Shown one piece after another: positions 8,601 through 20,991 of a DNA stretch of 64,000 bases. The notes below the pieces were generated by a model. It had not been told where the DNA came from. It did not search any database and was given only the letters and a program-made list of their open reading frames with translations. How positions within the stretch are numbered: position 1 is the stretch's first letter; every line of letters starts with the position of its first letter. Source of the stretch: Pseudomonadales bacterium (GTDB lineage Bacteria; Pseudomonadota; Gammaproteobacteria; Pseudomonadales; UBA5862); NCBI GenBank assembly GCA_024234215.1, contig JACKOQ010000003.1:310001-374000 (forward strand), written 5' to 3'. Both the position numbers and the translations under genes were made by a program.

Positions 8601-10975
8601 CCCAGGTCGAATCGCGCGTGCGCGAGATTCGCGAGGCGCGCTTTCGCCACAGTGACAAGGACCGCGAGGCCCTGCACGGCGAGCTGGGCGACAGCGCCCG
8701 GCTGCTTGGCGAGAGCACGCGCTTTCTGCCGGTGCTCTACTGCTCGCCGACGATGGAGCTCGGCGTCGACATCTCGGCGCTCAATGCCGTCTACCTGCGC
8801 AACGTGCCGCCCACGCCCGCCAACTACGCGCAACGCGCCGGCCGCGCCGGGCGCAGCGGCCAGGCGGCGCTGGTGGTCACCTACTGCGCCGCGCGCAGCC
8901 CGCACGACCAGTTCTTCTTCCACGAGCAGCGGCAGATGGTGCACGGGGAGGTGCGCGCGCCCTTGATCGATCTGGCCAACCGCCAGTTGCTCGAAAGCCA
9001 CCTGCAGGCGATCTGGCTCGCCGCCAGCGGCGAGGCGCTCGGCAAGGCGATCGCCGACGTGGTGCAGCCCGAGCAGCCCGGCCTGCCGGTGCGCCGGGAA
9101 CTGCTCGACGCTTTCGCCCAGCTGGAAGTGCGCCGCCACGCCGAGGCCCAGGCGCTGCCGATCCTGCACAACCTCGCGCCGCAGCTCGGCACGCAGCAGG
9201 CGCCCTGGTACGACGGCGCCGAAGCCTTTGCCGCGCGCGTGCTGAGCGGCGCGGTCGATGCCTTCGATGCCGCCTTTCGCCGGTGGCGCGAGCTGTTCAA
9301 CGGCGCCGTGCGCCAGCGCGACCAGGCCCAGGCAACGCTCAACGACTTCACCGTGCGCGATCCCAAGGAAAAGGACGCCGCCAAGCGCCGCCACCGCCAG
9401 GCCATCGAACAGATCGAGCTGCTGCTGCACGGCCGCGAGACCCTTTCGAGCGACTTCTACACCTACCGCTACCTTGCGACCGAAGGCTTTTTGCCCGGTT
9501 ACAACTTCCCGCGCCTGCCGCTGATGGCCTATGTGCCGGGCAGCGGCGACGGCGCGCGCAACCAGACCTTCCTGCAGCGGCCGCGCTTTCTGGGCATCGC
9601 CGAGTTCGGCCCGCGCAGCCTGGTCTATCACGAAGGCCGCGCCTTTCGCGTGGTGCGCGTGCGCATCGCCGTCGGCAGCCAGCAGGGCGAGGCGAGCCAG
9701 CAGCGGCTGCCGACACTGGCCGCGCGCCTCTGCGCGGCCTGCGGCGCCGCGCATTTCGACATCCAGGACGAGCGCTGCCACGCCTGCCGGGCCGATCTCG
9801 GCAACGCCGAGTGGGTGCGCGAGCTCTACCGCGTCGATGCCGTCGACACCGAACCCGCCGAGCGCATCACCGCCAACGACGAGGAGCGCCAGCGTCAGGC
9901 CTTCGAGTTGCAGACCACCTTCCAGTGGGCGCGGCGCAACGGCCAGATCGACGCCCGTGTGCTGGTGGCGCGCGACGCCGAGGGCGACATCGTGCAGCTG
10001 CGCTACAGCGCCGGCGCCACCATCACCCGCATCAACAAGGGCCTGCGCCGGCGCAAGGACAAGGGCGTGTTCGGCTTCAACCTGAGCCCCAAGACCGGCT
10101 ACTGGCAAAAAGACGAAACCGAAGAGGCCAACGGCGCCGCCGAGCCCGACCCCGACAAGCTGCCGCCGCAGCGCGTGGTGCCCTATGTCGAAGACCAGAA
10201 AAACGCGCTGTTGCTGCAACCGGCGGGCGCCTGGTCGGATGTGACCCTGGCCACCGTGCAGTACGCGCTCAAGCGTGGCATCGAGTCGCTGTTCCAGCTC
10301 GAAGAGAGCGAACTGCTGGCCGAACCCCTGCCGAGCCGCGCCGAGCGCAAAGGCGTGCTGTTCTACGAGGCCACCGAAGGCGGCGCCGGCGTGCTGTCGC
10401 GCCTGGTGAGCGAAGCGGATGCGCTGGCGCGCGTCGCCCAGACCGCGCTGCGCCTGCTGCACCTCGAGCTGCCGGACGATCTGGCGACGCTGCGGCAGAC
10501 GCCGCCCGCCGACTTGCCGGACCTGCCCGACACCGCCTGCGTCGCCGGCTGCTACCGCTGCCTGCTCTCCTACTACAACCAGCCGGAACACGAACTGCTG
10601 GACCGGCGCGACGAACACGCCCGCCGCATCCTGTGGCGCCTGGCCTGCTCCGAAACCGCGCTGACCGAGAATGCTCCGCCGCAGTCGTCATCCGGCGCAG
10701 AAGCAGACGTGGACGAAGCCAAAGGCTGGCAGGCGATCTGGCGGCAGGCGTTTGCTGCCGAAACGAGCGATCTGCCGCCGCCGGTTGCCGTCGAGCACGG
10801 CGGCAGCCCGCTGCTGCACTGGGCCGACCACTACGTGGCCGTGGCCCTGCCGGATACGCCGCGCGACCTGCAAACCGAATGGGAAGACCGGGGCTACACC
10901 TTCGTCCGCTTCGGCGACGATCGCTCCCAGTGGGCGCTCGCCTTCGGCAAGCTCGCGAAGCTGATCGGCCGATGA
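5690..10975 (+). CDS. large DEAD/DEAH-type helicase with C-terminal DUF1998 (DrmA/DrmB- or DruE-like)
   Basis: A 1761-aa superfamily 2 helicase. A Q-like motif (LHRHQSEAI, about 87-95), Walker A TGTGSGKS (107-114), DELH box (226-229) and TSAT (260-263) form the first RecA lobe. The second lobe carries TMELGVDIS near 1020 and QRAGRAGR near 1040. Cysteine pairs occur near 460 (CRDCG), 580 (CLRC), 1350-1365 (CAACG, CHAC) and about 1620 (GCYRCLLSYYNQ), the last being a DUF1998 hallmark with the preceding EGGAGV. The final 80 or so residues resemble a Vsr-like nuclease fold without obvious catalytic residues. DISARM usually splits the helicase (DrmA) and DUF1998 (DrmB); one chain carrying both recalls Druantia DruE. 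Start is TTG 5690, five bases after AGGAG. It heads the operon. Confidence 0.88.
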   Translation: MDLFSLRSSLIDGYSAFARSFTHIGADDIRSQVDQTFDSGRYWPQPLIQINPRFKPGKSITEHVAAGELHSGTERIFQAGGEPLRLHRHQSEAIALARAGHSYVVTTGTGSGKSLCFFIPIVDAILRAKAEDPTPRTRAIVIYPMNALANSQLEELQKFLPGLTPPVTFARYTGQEREEVREQIRANPPDILLTNFMMLELLLTRQDALDREVIDHCADLRFLVLDELHTYRGRQGADVALLVRRVRQRLNAERLQCIGTSATMASEGSQEEKNRVVAEVAAKLFDAAIEPGDVITETLERATDPTRTADSVATELTEAITAGGFERLADAQLRGHPLAIWVETTLGLDFRDGKPVRAKPLTVDEAAVALATTSGLDREYCLTALQAFLLAAALPERERMPGRSDSPNPFFAFKLHQFLSGAATAYVTLEPPGTRAVVLEGQQYLPGSEDLKRLYPTYFCRDCGQEYHGVRQRVEGGAPVLLPRDIDDVTAIKDEDAADADSEGEQTGFFLVGPGDADFTFTGDLEDYPESWLETGAANTPRLKKTYRKLKAVPLRAAPDGVLGQGVPGYFLPGKFRFCLRCRAVHSVQGKDTNRLASLSAEGRSSATTVITTATLEWMQQQAGFAPHTRKLLAFTDNRQDAALQAGHFNDFIFVSLIRSAFFGALDAAPQGVADADLGERMVRALGFDRPIPPQADPAQTHLAEWLQEPALSGRDLQDAANVLRQVLAYRAWFDQRRGWRYTNPNLEQLGLLRVVYQDLEPFAADPENFRDAPAVLRAASPTVRAQAFTALFDHLRRGLAVDAAALDDQQLRKLADESRKFLRLPWAFGRDETLRPARWLFLDPPGGGQRQGRDEDLILRAGLQSPLGKALRQGSLWGVDKPLGRDAYRELLEWMLGAARGKFVRCDDTTPFRAPGWRLASQRVRLLAGDGTLARGRANAFFTQLYGTLAQTLQAGGAAILRFEGREHTAQVESRVREIREARFRHSDKDREALHGELGDSARLLGESTRFLPVLYCSPTMELGVDISALNAVYLRNVPPTPANYAQRAGRAGRSGQAALVVTYCAARSPHDQFFFHEQRQMVHGEVRAPLIDLANRQLLESHLQAIWLAASGEALGKAIADVVQPEQPGLPVRRELLDAFAQLEVRRHAEAQALPILHNLAPQLGTQQAPWYDGAEAFAARVLSGAVDAFDAAFRRWRELFNGAVRQRDQAQATLNDFTVRDPKEKDAAKRRHRQAIEQIELLLHGRETLSSDFYTYRYLATEGFLPGYNFPRLPLMAYVPGSGDGARNQTFLQRPRFLGIAEFGPRSLVYHEGRAFRVVRVRIAVGSQQGEASQQRLPTLAARLCAACGAAHFDIQDERCHACRADLGNAEWVRELYRVDAVDTEPAERITANDEERQRQAFELQTTFQWARRNGQIDARVLVARDAEGDIVQLRYSAGATITRINKGLRRRKDKGVFGFNLSPKTGYWQKDETEEANGAAEPDPDKLPPQRVVPYVEDQKNALLLQPAGAWSDVTLATVQYALKRGIESLFQLEESELLAEPLPSRAERKGVLFYEATEGGAGVLSRLVSEADALARVAQTALRLLHLELPDDLATLRQTPPADLPDLPDTACVAGCYRCLLSYYNQPEHELLDRRDEHARRILWRLACSETALTENAPPQSSSGAEADVDEAKGWQAIWRQAFAAETSDLPPPVAVEHGGSPLLHWADHYVAVALPDTPRDLQTEWEDRGYTFVRFGDDRSQWALAFGKLAKLIGR

Positions 10976-11010
10976 CCGCAGTGCCGGGTTCCAATCGCTG
11001 GCAGGCGACC

Positions 11011-11016
11011 TATAAT
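11011..11016 (+). promoter_or_regulatory. -10 element upstream of the antitoxin gene
   Basis: A perfect TATAAT lies 35 bases before the antitoxin start codon, in the only gap (76 bases) inside the nine-gene cluster. No good -35 box is seen. A private promoter would let the toxin-antitoxin pair be expressed and autoregulated independently of the helicase gene, as is usual for such modules. Confidence 0.55.
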
Positions 11017-11051
11017 CGGACCGAATTCAGCCATCATGACGAGGCACTGAC

Positions 11052-11330
11052 ATGAAACTCGCCACCCACATCCGCCCACTGAGCTACTTCAAGGCCCATG
11101 CCTCCGAGGTCGTGCGCCAGCTCGGCGAGGAGGGCACCTCCATGGTCATCACCCTGAACGGCGAGGCCAAGGCCGTGGTGCAGGACATCCACAGCTACGA
11201 GCAGACGCAACAGACGCTTGCCCTGCTCAAGATTCTGGCGCTCGGCCAGCAGCAGATCGCTGAAGGCAAGGTCGTGCCGCTCGATGACGCCGTCGCCCGG
11301 GTGAAGGCGCGTCACCAGGGCAGCGAATGA
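11052..11330 (+). CDS. Phd/YefM-type antitoxin
   Basis: A 92-aa protein of the Phd/YefM family. Residues about 8-55 (RPLSYFKAHASEVVRQLGEEG, then ITLNGEAKAVVQD) match the family's DNA-binding N-terminal domain. The C-terminal half is charged and helical, as expected for the toxin-neutralising segment. GAGG at 11041-11044 precedes the ATG. Its stop overlaps the toxin start by four bases (ATGA), giving the usual antitoxin-first order with coupled translation. Members bind their own promoter, here presumably around the TATAAT at 11011. The unusual point is its position inside a helicase/methylase operon. Confidence 0.9.
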   Translation: MKLATHIRPLSYFKAHASEVVRQLGEEGTSMVITLNGEAKAVVQDIHSYEQTQQTLALLKILALGQQQIAEGKVVPLDDAVARVKARHQGSE

Positions 11331-11650
11331 GCTTTGCCGTCCTTCTCACCGAGGATGCGCTGCGCGATCTCGATGACCTGTACGCCTTCATCGCCGCGCA
11401 GGACGGCATCGAGCGCGCCGATGGTGTGCTGGAGCGGATCCACGAAAAGCTCGCCACGTTGCGCGACTTCCCCGAGCGCGGCGAGTACCCGCCGGAGCTG
11501 GCCGCCCTCGGTATCAAGCAGTTCCGCCAGCTTCACTACAAGCCATGGCGGGTGGTCTATCAGGTATCGGCCGGCACCGTCACCGTCATGCTGATCGCCG
11601 ATGGCAGGCAAGACATGCAAACCCGACTGCAACGCCGCCTGCTGGGTTGA
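11327..11650 (+). CDS. RelE/ParE-superfamily toxin
   Basis: A 107-aa protein with the RelE/ParE fold pattern: an N-terminal strand and helix (LLTEDALRDLDDLYAFIA), a middle DFPERGEYPPEL segment, then strands with LHYKPWRVVYQV and VTVMLIADGRQDM. The RVVYQV and ADGRQDM blocks resemble the ParE/RelE group that includes both gyrase poisons and ribosome-dependent RNases; sequence alone does not decide which. It starts in the last codon of the antitoxin gene and ends three bases before the SNF2 helicase gene. That tight join means the toxin transcript probably continues into the next gene, tying the module to the cluster. Confidence 0.88.
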   Translation: MSFAVLLTEDALRDLDDLYAFIAAQDGIERADGVLERIHEKLATLRDFPERGEYPPELAALGIKQFRQLHYKPWRVVYQVSAGTVTVMLIADGRQDMQTRLQRRLLG

Positions 11651-11653
11651 CCG

Positions 11654-14448
11654 ATGAACGCACCGACTTACACCCCCGGCAGCCTGGTCCGCGCCCGCGG
11701 CCGTGACTGGGTGGTGCTGCCGACCAGCGAGCCCGAGGCCCTGCACCTGCGCCCGCTGTCGGGCTCCGAGGCCGACACTGCCTGGCTGCACCTGGAACTC
11801 GAACCGGACATCCGGCCTGCACATTTCGACGCCCCTGCGGCCGACGACATCGGCAACCGCGAAACCGCCGCGCTGCTGGCCGACGCGCTGACGCTATCGC
11901 TGCGCCGCGGCGCCGGGCCATTCCGCAGCTTCGGCAACGTCGGCATCGAGCCGCGCAGCTATCAGCTGGTGCCGCTGCTGATGGCGCTCAAGCTCGACCC
12001 GGTGCGCCTGCTGATCGCCGACGACGTCGGCATCGGCAAGACCATCGAGGCGCTGCTGATCGCCCGCGAGCTGTTCGATCGCGGCGAGATCCAGCGCTTT
12101 GCCGTGCTCTGCCCGCCGCACCTGGTCGAGCAGTGGGTCGGGGAATTGACCGAACGCTTCCACTTCCCGGCGGTCGCGGTCACCGCCGCCAGCGCCGCGC
12201 GTCTGGAGCGCGGCCTGCCGGTCGGCGTGAGCCTGTTCGAGCAGCATGCCGTCACCGTGGTCAGCCTGGACTACATCAAAAGCCAGAAGCGGCGCGACGA
12301 ATTCGCCCGCGCCTGCCCCGAGCTGGTGATCGTCGACGAGGCCCACACCTGCTCGTCTGCCAGCGACCGCACGCATTTGCGTTACGCGCTGCTCAAGGAG
12401 CTGGCCGCCAACCCGCACCGCCACCTGGTGCTGCTCACCGCCACCCCGCACAGTGGCGACGAGCAGGCGTTCTACCGGTTGCTCGCACTGCTCAAGCCGG
12501 CCTTCGAGGCGCTCGCCACCGCCCAGGGCGAGGCGCGCGACCGGCTGCGTCAGGAGCTCGCCGCCCACTACGTGCAGCGCCGCCGCCCGGACATCAATGC
12601 CTGGAAAGATGACGGCCTGTTCCCGCGCCGTGAGGTGGCCGAGGCCACCTACCGGCTCGGTGGTCGCTGGGAGCAGTTCTTCGAGGCCGTGCTCGACTAC
12701 TGCGCCGCCGTCACCGAACGCGCGGGCGATGATGCGCGCCGCCAGCGCCTCACCTTCTGGGGCACGCTGGCGCTGATGCGCTGCGTCTCCTCGAGCCCGG
12801 CCGCGGCGGCGCAGGCGCTCGGCACCCGGCGCCTGGCGGCCGACGACGACGGCGCCGAGGATCTGGCCGCGCGCGTGTTCGACGGCAGCAGCGATGCCCT
12901 CACTGACGACGACGTCGAACCGGGCGCCGAGGATGCCGCGCTCGGCGCGCTGCTGGAACAGGCGCGCCGGCTGGAAGGCGAGCGCGACGACCCCAAGCTC
13001 GCCCGGCTGGCGCTCATTCTTGATGAGCTGTTCAAGGCCGGCCACGCGCCGGTGGTGTTCTGCCGCTACATCGCCACTGCGCATTACCTCGGCGCGCATT
13101 TGCGCCAGCGCTTCCCCAAACACACCATCGAGGTGGTGACCGGCGAGCTGCCGGCCGAGGAGCGCCGCGCCCGCGCCGAGGCGCTCGGCGAGCATGAACA
13201 GCGGCTGCTGATCGCCACCGACTGCCTGTCCGAAGGCGTGAATCTCCAGCAGCACCTCGACGCCGTCGTGCACTACGACCTCTCCTGGAATCCCACGCGC
13301 CACGAGCAGCGCGAAGGGCGCGTGGATCGCTTCGGCCAGCCGGCGCGGCTGGTGCGCGCGGTGCTGCTCTATGGCGAGAACAATCCGGTGGATGGTGCGG
13401 TATTGAACGTCATCCTGCGCAAGGCCGAGGCCATCCGTCGCGAACTCGGCGTGCCCGTGCCGCTGCCGGACGACGACCACGGCCTGACCCAGGCGCTGAT
13501 GTCCGCGGTGCTGCTGCGCCGCAAGGATGGCGGCCTGCGCCAGCAGCAGGCATTCGACTTCGGCGAGCTGCCGCCGGCGCGCGATCTCGACGTCATCTGG
13601 ACCGACCTGGCCGAAAAGACCCGCGCCAACCGCACGGTGTTCGCCCAGCGCGGCGTCCGGCCCGAAGAGGTGCTGCCGGAGTGGGAGCATGCGCGCAGCG
13701 CGCTCGGCGATGCCACGGCCGTGCGCCGCTTCGTCGAGCGCAGCCTCGCGCGCCTCGGAGCCGGCTCGGAAGCACGCCGCCGCGCCGGCAAGGAGATTCT
13801 GCGCGTACCGCTGCCGGCGCTGCCGCCGGCTCTGCGCGAGCGTCTGGCCGCGCAGGGGCTCGATGAGCGCATGGACATCGACTTCGCCCCGCCAGCCGCG
13901 CCCGGCTGCGCGCCCATGCACCGCGCCCATCCGCTGGTCGCCACGCTGGCCGAACATCTGCTGGAGTTCACGCTCGACGAGCGCACCGACGGCCCGTCCG
14001 ACCCGGCGCGCCTCGGCCGCACCGGCGCCTGGATCAGCCCCGCGGTCACCCAGTTCACCACCGTGCTGCTGCTGCGCCTGCGCCACCAGCTCACGCTCGG
14101 CCGCGGCGATGGCGCCCGCACGCTGATGGTCGAAGAAGCCCTGCCGGTGGCGCTGGTCGGCCGGAACGACCCGCAGTGGCAGATCGCCCCGCCGGTGGCC
14201 GACTGGTTCGCGGCGCCGGCCGGCGCGGAACTCGCCCCCGCCGCACGCAGCCGCTTCGTAGCCGAGGCGCTGGCATCCCTCGGGCAGCAGACGGCCGCGC
14301 TGGAATCACTGGCCGCGCAGCGCGCCGAGCTGCTGCTCGCCGACCATCGCCGCGTGCGCGACGCCGCCCGTGCGCGCGGCGAGTATCAGGTGCGCGCGCT
14401 GCTGCCGGTGGACGTGATCGCCGCCTACGTGCTGCTGCCGGTGCAGAC

Positions 14449-14452
<4 letters not shown>
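11654..14452 (+). CDS. SNF2/RapA-type helicase (DrmD-like)
   Basis: A 932-aa superfamily 2 ATPase. After a short N-terminal beta-rich region, the first lobe has Walker A DDVGIGKT (123-130), CPPHLVEQW (about 153-161), the DEAH box (228-231) and LLTATPHSGD (about 256-265). The second lobe has LLIATDCLSEGVNLQ, YDLSWNPTRHEQREGR and VDRFGQ near 556-561, characteristic of SNF2/RapA proteins. About 350 C-terminal residues follow without known motifs, ending in a LLPVDVIAAYVLLP segment. Such proteins translocate on duplex DNA or remodel bound protein. In class 1 DISARM a SNF2-like DrmD sits next to the adenine methylase, exactly as here. Its stop overlaps the methylase start (ATGA). Confidence 0.88.
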
Positions 14453-18375
<3,923 letters not shown>

Positions 18376-18384
18376 GAGTGCAGC

Positions 18385-19779
18385 ATGCTGACCGAACTTC
18401 GCATCCAAAACTTCAAAGCATGGCGGGATACGGGGCCAATCCGTATGGCTCCACTCACGGTGATCTTCGGTGCCAATAGCGCCGGCAAGAGCAGCCTGGG
18501 ACATTTGCTGCTCGCGCTCAAGCAGACTGCACGGCTGACCGACCGCAGGCGTGCCCTGCATTTGGGCGATTTGCAGTCGGACATCGACCTCGGCACGTTT
18601 GCCGATTGTCTCTATGGACACGACCTCAGGGCCAAACTCGGGTTCACCCTGGGCTGGAAGCTGCCCGCGCCGCTGACCCTGCGCGACCCACTCGCCAAGC
18701 AAACCGCCTACACCGGTGAGACCTTGCGCCTGCAAGCCACGTTGCGTGCTGATGGGCGCGGGCTGCCAACCTTGGAGTCGTTCCGTTACGAACTGCGGCA
18801 GGGCGCGGAGCCGAGGTTGACAGTCGATCACAGGATCGATGACTCCAGAAAATCCGTCTTGGACGTTCAACCGCTAAAGCTGGTGCATGCCCCCGGCCGC
18901 AAATGGGGCCTCGAGTTGCCAGAAAAGTTCTACCGCTTCTCGGACGTGACGCTGGCGCGCTACCAGAATGCGGATGCACTGGCCCTGCTGCCGCTGGAGG
19001 TGGAACGCCAGCTTGAAAGGGTGATCTATCTGGGGCCGCTGCGCGAACCTCCCCGGCGTACCTATCACTGGGCGGGCGACACAGTGCCCGATGTCGGGGT
19101 GCGAGGGGAATTTGCGATCGCTGCAATCCTCGCCGCCAGCGATGCCAAACGCAAACTCAATCGCGGCTACAAGCAGCGCCTCCAGCGTTTTGATGTCTTT
19201 ATCGCTGCCTGGCTCAAGGATCTGGGTGTGATTAACGACTTTACCGTGCGCCCGATTGCCGAAGGACGCAAGGAATACGAGGTGGTAGTGCGCACGCGTG
19301 CGCACTCACCGGAAGTCAAGCTCACCGATGTGGGCTTTGGCGTCTCGCAGGTTTTACCCGCCCTGGTGCAAGCGTTTTATGCACCACCACAATCCACCGT
19401 CTGGATGGAACAGCCGGAAATTCACCTGCATCCGCGCGTGCAGACCGAGCTGGCAGATGCTTTCATCAGCGCCGTCCAAGCCTACGAGGATGGCAAGCCC
19501 CGCGGCGTGCAGCTCGTCATCGAAAGCCACTCGGAGCACTTTCTGCTACGCCTCCAGCGCCGCGTGGCCGAAGGCTTGCTCAAACCCGAGGAGATTGCCG
19601 TTTACTTCGTTCGCGATGGCGAAGAAGGCGCGGCGCTGGAGGAGCTCAAGCTCGACATGTTCGGCGAGATCGAAAACTGGCCGGAGGGTTTTTTCGGCGA
19701 CGATCTGGGCGAAATCGCGGCACGCAGCCAGGCAGCGATCAGGCGGCGCATGGAGGGCGAAGGAGCGACGCATGGCTGA
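18385..19779 (+). CDS. AAA ATPase with C-terminal DUF3696 (OLD/RecF-like)
   Basis: A 464-aa ABC/RecF-type ATPase. It opens with LTELRIQNFKAWRDTGPI and Walker A GANSAGKS (29-36), both typical of AAA_15/OLD proteins. The C-terminal half has LTDVGFGVSQVLP (signature-like), a Walker B region WMEQPEIHLHPR near 340-350, and VIESHSEHFLLRLQRR (switch). It ends with a DUF3696 block, MFGEIENWPEGFFGDD. No TOPRIM domain is present, so it differs from full-length OLD nucleases. Its last eight bases overlap the PIN gene, suggesting a sensor ATPase paired with a separate nuclease effector. It starts nine bases after the methylase stop. Confidence 0.85.
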   Translation: MLTELRIQNFKAWRDTGPIRMAPLTVIFGANSAGKSSLGHLLLALKQTARLTDRRRALHLGDLQSDIDLGTFADCLYGHDLRAKLGFTLGWKLPAPLTLRDPLAKQTAYTGETLRLQATLRADGRGLPTLESFRYELRQGAEPRLTVDHRIDDSRKSVLDVQPLKLVHAPGRKWGLELPEKFYRFSDVTLARYQNADALALLPLEVERQLERVIYLGPLREPPRRTYHWAGDTVPDVGVRGEFAIAAILAASDAKRKLNRGYKQRLQRFDVFIAAWLKDLGVINDFTVRPIAEGRKEYEVVVRTRAHSPEVKLTDVGFGVSQVLPALVQAFYAPPQSTVWMEQPEIHLHPRVQTELADAFISAVQAYEDGKPRGVQLVIESHSEHFLLRLQRRVAEGLLKPEEIAVYFVRDGEEGAALEELKLDMFGEIENWPEGFFGDDLGEIAARSQAAIRRRMEGEGATHG

Positions 19780-20302
19780 GGTCGTCATTGATACCAATGT
19801 GCTACGAGTGGCCAGCCGGCACCACCAAGATGTATCGTCCGAGTGCGTGGCTGCCTGCATTGAGCGACTGCAGCACATCCGAGCAAAGGACTGCGTGGTC
19901 ATCGACACTGCATTCCACATATTGGGCGAATATCAAAAAGGGCTCAATGCCAACAAAGGCAAGGGTGTGGGCGAGGCTTTCCTCAAGTGGCTTTTGCAGA
20001 ATCAGGCCAACCCTAAACGCGTGCAGCGCGTCGCGCTGACCGAGCTCGCAGACAACGACTATGCGGAGTTTCCCGATCCGGCGTTGGCGGCTGCGTTCGA
20101 CCCGCCCGACCGCAAATTCGTCGCCGTGGCGCATGCGCACCCGAAGAAACCTCCGGTGCTGCAAGCCACCGATAGCAAGTGGCTGCGCTGGCATGATCGG
20201 TTACAGCAACATGGTGTGCGCGTCGAGTTTCTCTGCCCGCAAGACATTTGCCGCTTTTTCAAGGCGAAGTTTCCAAATGAGGCCGTGCCGCCGCTGCCAT
20301 GA
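19772..20302 (+). CDS. PIN-domain nuclease
   Basis: A 176-aa protein with a PIN-type layout. VVIDTNV (Asp7) forms the first acidic position. DCVVIDTAFHILGEYQ follows, then DPPDRKFVAVAHAH supplies the mid-domain Asp and the conserved D-x-x-x-V-A pattern, and ATDSKW is the late acidic TD motif. PIN domains are metal-dependent RNases or, less often, DNases. ATG 19772 lies inside the last codons of the ATPase gene (eight-base overlap), and the stop overlaps the RNA ligase start (ATGA). It is not preceded by a VapB-like antitoxin, so I read it as an effector controlled by the ATPase, not as a VapC toxin. The assignment rests on motifs, not an alignment. Confidence 0.7.
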   Translation: MAEVVIDTNVLRVASRHHQDVSSECVAACIERLQHIRAKDCVVIDTAFHILGEYQKGLNANKGKGVGEAFLKWLLQNQANPKRVQRVALTELADNDYAEFPDPALAAAFDPPDRKFVAVAHAHPKKPPVLQATDSKWLRWHDRLQQHGVRVEFLCPQDICRFFKAKFPNEAVPPLP

Positions 20303-20991
20303 GTGAAGGATTCTTCCGCTTCCCCCACACGCCACACCTGGCCTGGCTCGGCGCGGGTGCGCCGCGCGACGACAAGGTGCTTGCGCCCGCCGAGGTGCAG
20401 GCGTTGCTGGCCGACGAGGTGGTGGTGGAGGAAAAACTCGACGGCGCCAACCTGGGGCTGTCGCTGGCACCGGATGGCAGCTTGCGCGCCCAGAACCGCG
20501 GGCAGTATCTGTACGAGCCCCATGCCGGCCAGTTCGCCCGGCTGCCGGCCTGGCTGGCGCAGCATGAATCTGGGCTGCGCGAGGTGCTCACGCCAGAGCT
20601 GATGCTGTTCGGCGAATGGTGCGCCTTGACCCACAGCATTCCCTACACGGCGCTGCCGGACTGGTTCATCGCCTTCGACGTCTACGATCGTGCCAGCGGG
20701 CGCTTCTGGAGCCGGGCGCGGCGCAATGCACTGCTGGCGCGGATCGGCATCCCGGCGGTGCCCGAAGTTGCCCGCGGCCGGCTGACGCTGGCGACGGTGA
20801 AGCGGCTGCTCGAAGAAACGCCATCGGCCTGCGGCGCGCCGCACGTCGAAGGCTTCGTGCTGCGCCGCGACGTCGGCGACTGGTGTGCGGCGCGGGCCAA
20901 GCTGGTGCGCGCCGATTTCGTGCAGGCGATCGACACCCACTGGCGCCGCCGCGCGCCGGCGCACAACCGGCTGGCGGCGCATCCGACATGA
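20299..20991 (+). CDS. RNA ligase family nucleotidyltransferase (Rnl2-like)
   Basis: A 230-aa ATP-dependent nucleotidyltransferase. Motif I is EEKLDGANLG with Lys46 as the predicted adenylated residue. Motif Ia/II-like QNRGQYL, motif III FIAFDVYD, motif IV VEGFVLR and motif V AKLVRADF follow in order. It is about the size of the catalytic domain alone, without an OB-fold extension. Family members seal or adenylate nicked RNA ends. Placed between a PIN nuclease and an HNH nuclease, it could repair RNA cut by the cluster or by a phage-triggered nuclease; that is inference. Both ends overlap neighbours by four bases. Confidence 0.82.
   Translation: MSEGFFRFPHTPHLAWLGAGAPRDDKVLAPAEVQALLADEVVVEEKLDGANLGLSLAPDGSLRAQNRGQYLYEPHAGQFARLPAWLAQHESGLREVLTPELMLFGEWCALTHSIPYTALPDWFIAFDVYDRASGRFWSRARRNALLARIGIPAVPEVARGRLTLATVKRLLEETPSACGAPHVEGFVLRRDVGDWCAARAKLVRADFVQAIDTHWRRRAPAHNRLAAHPT

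Noticed and set aside
6905..10618. A long open frame (over 1200 codons) on the minus strand opposite the DUF1998 helicase
   Set aside because: High GC makes antisense frames stay open. The plus-strand protein has clear helicase and DUF1998 motifs, and the antisense product is low-complexity Ala/Gly/Arg without motifs.
11894..14086. A 730-codon minus-strand frame opposite the SNF2 helicase
   Set aside because: Shadow of a motif-bearing gene; no ribosome-binding site or recognisable domain.
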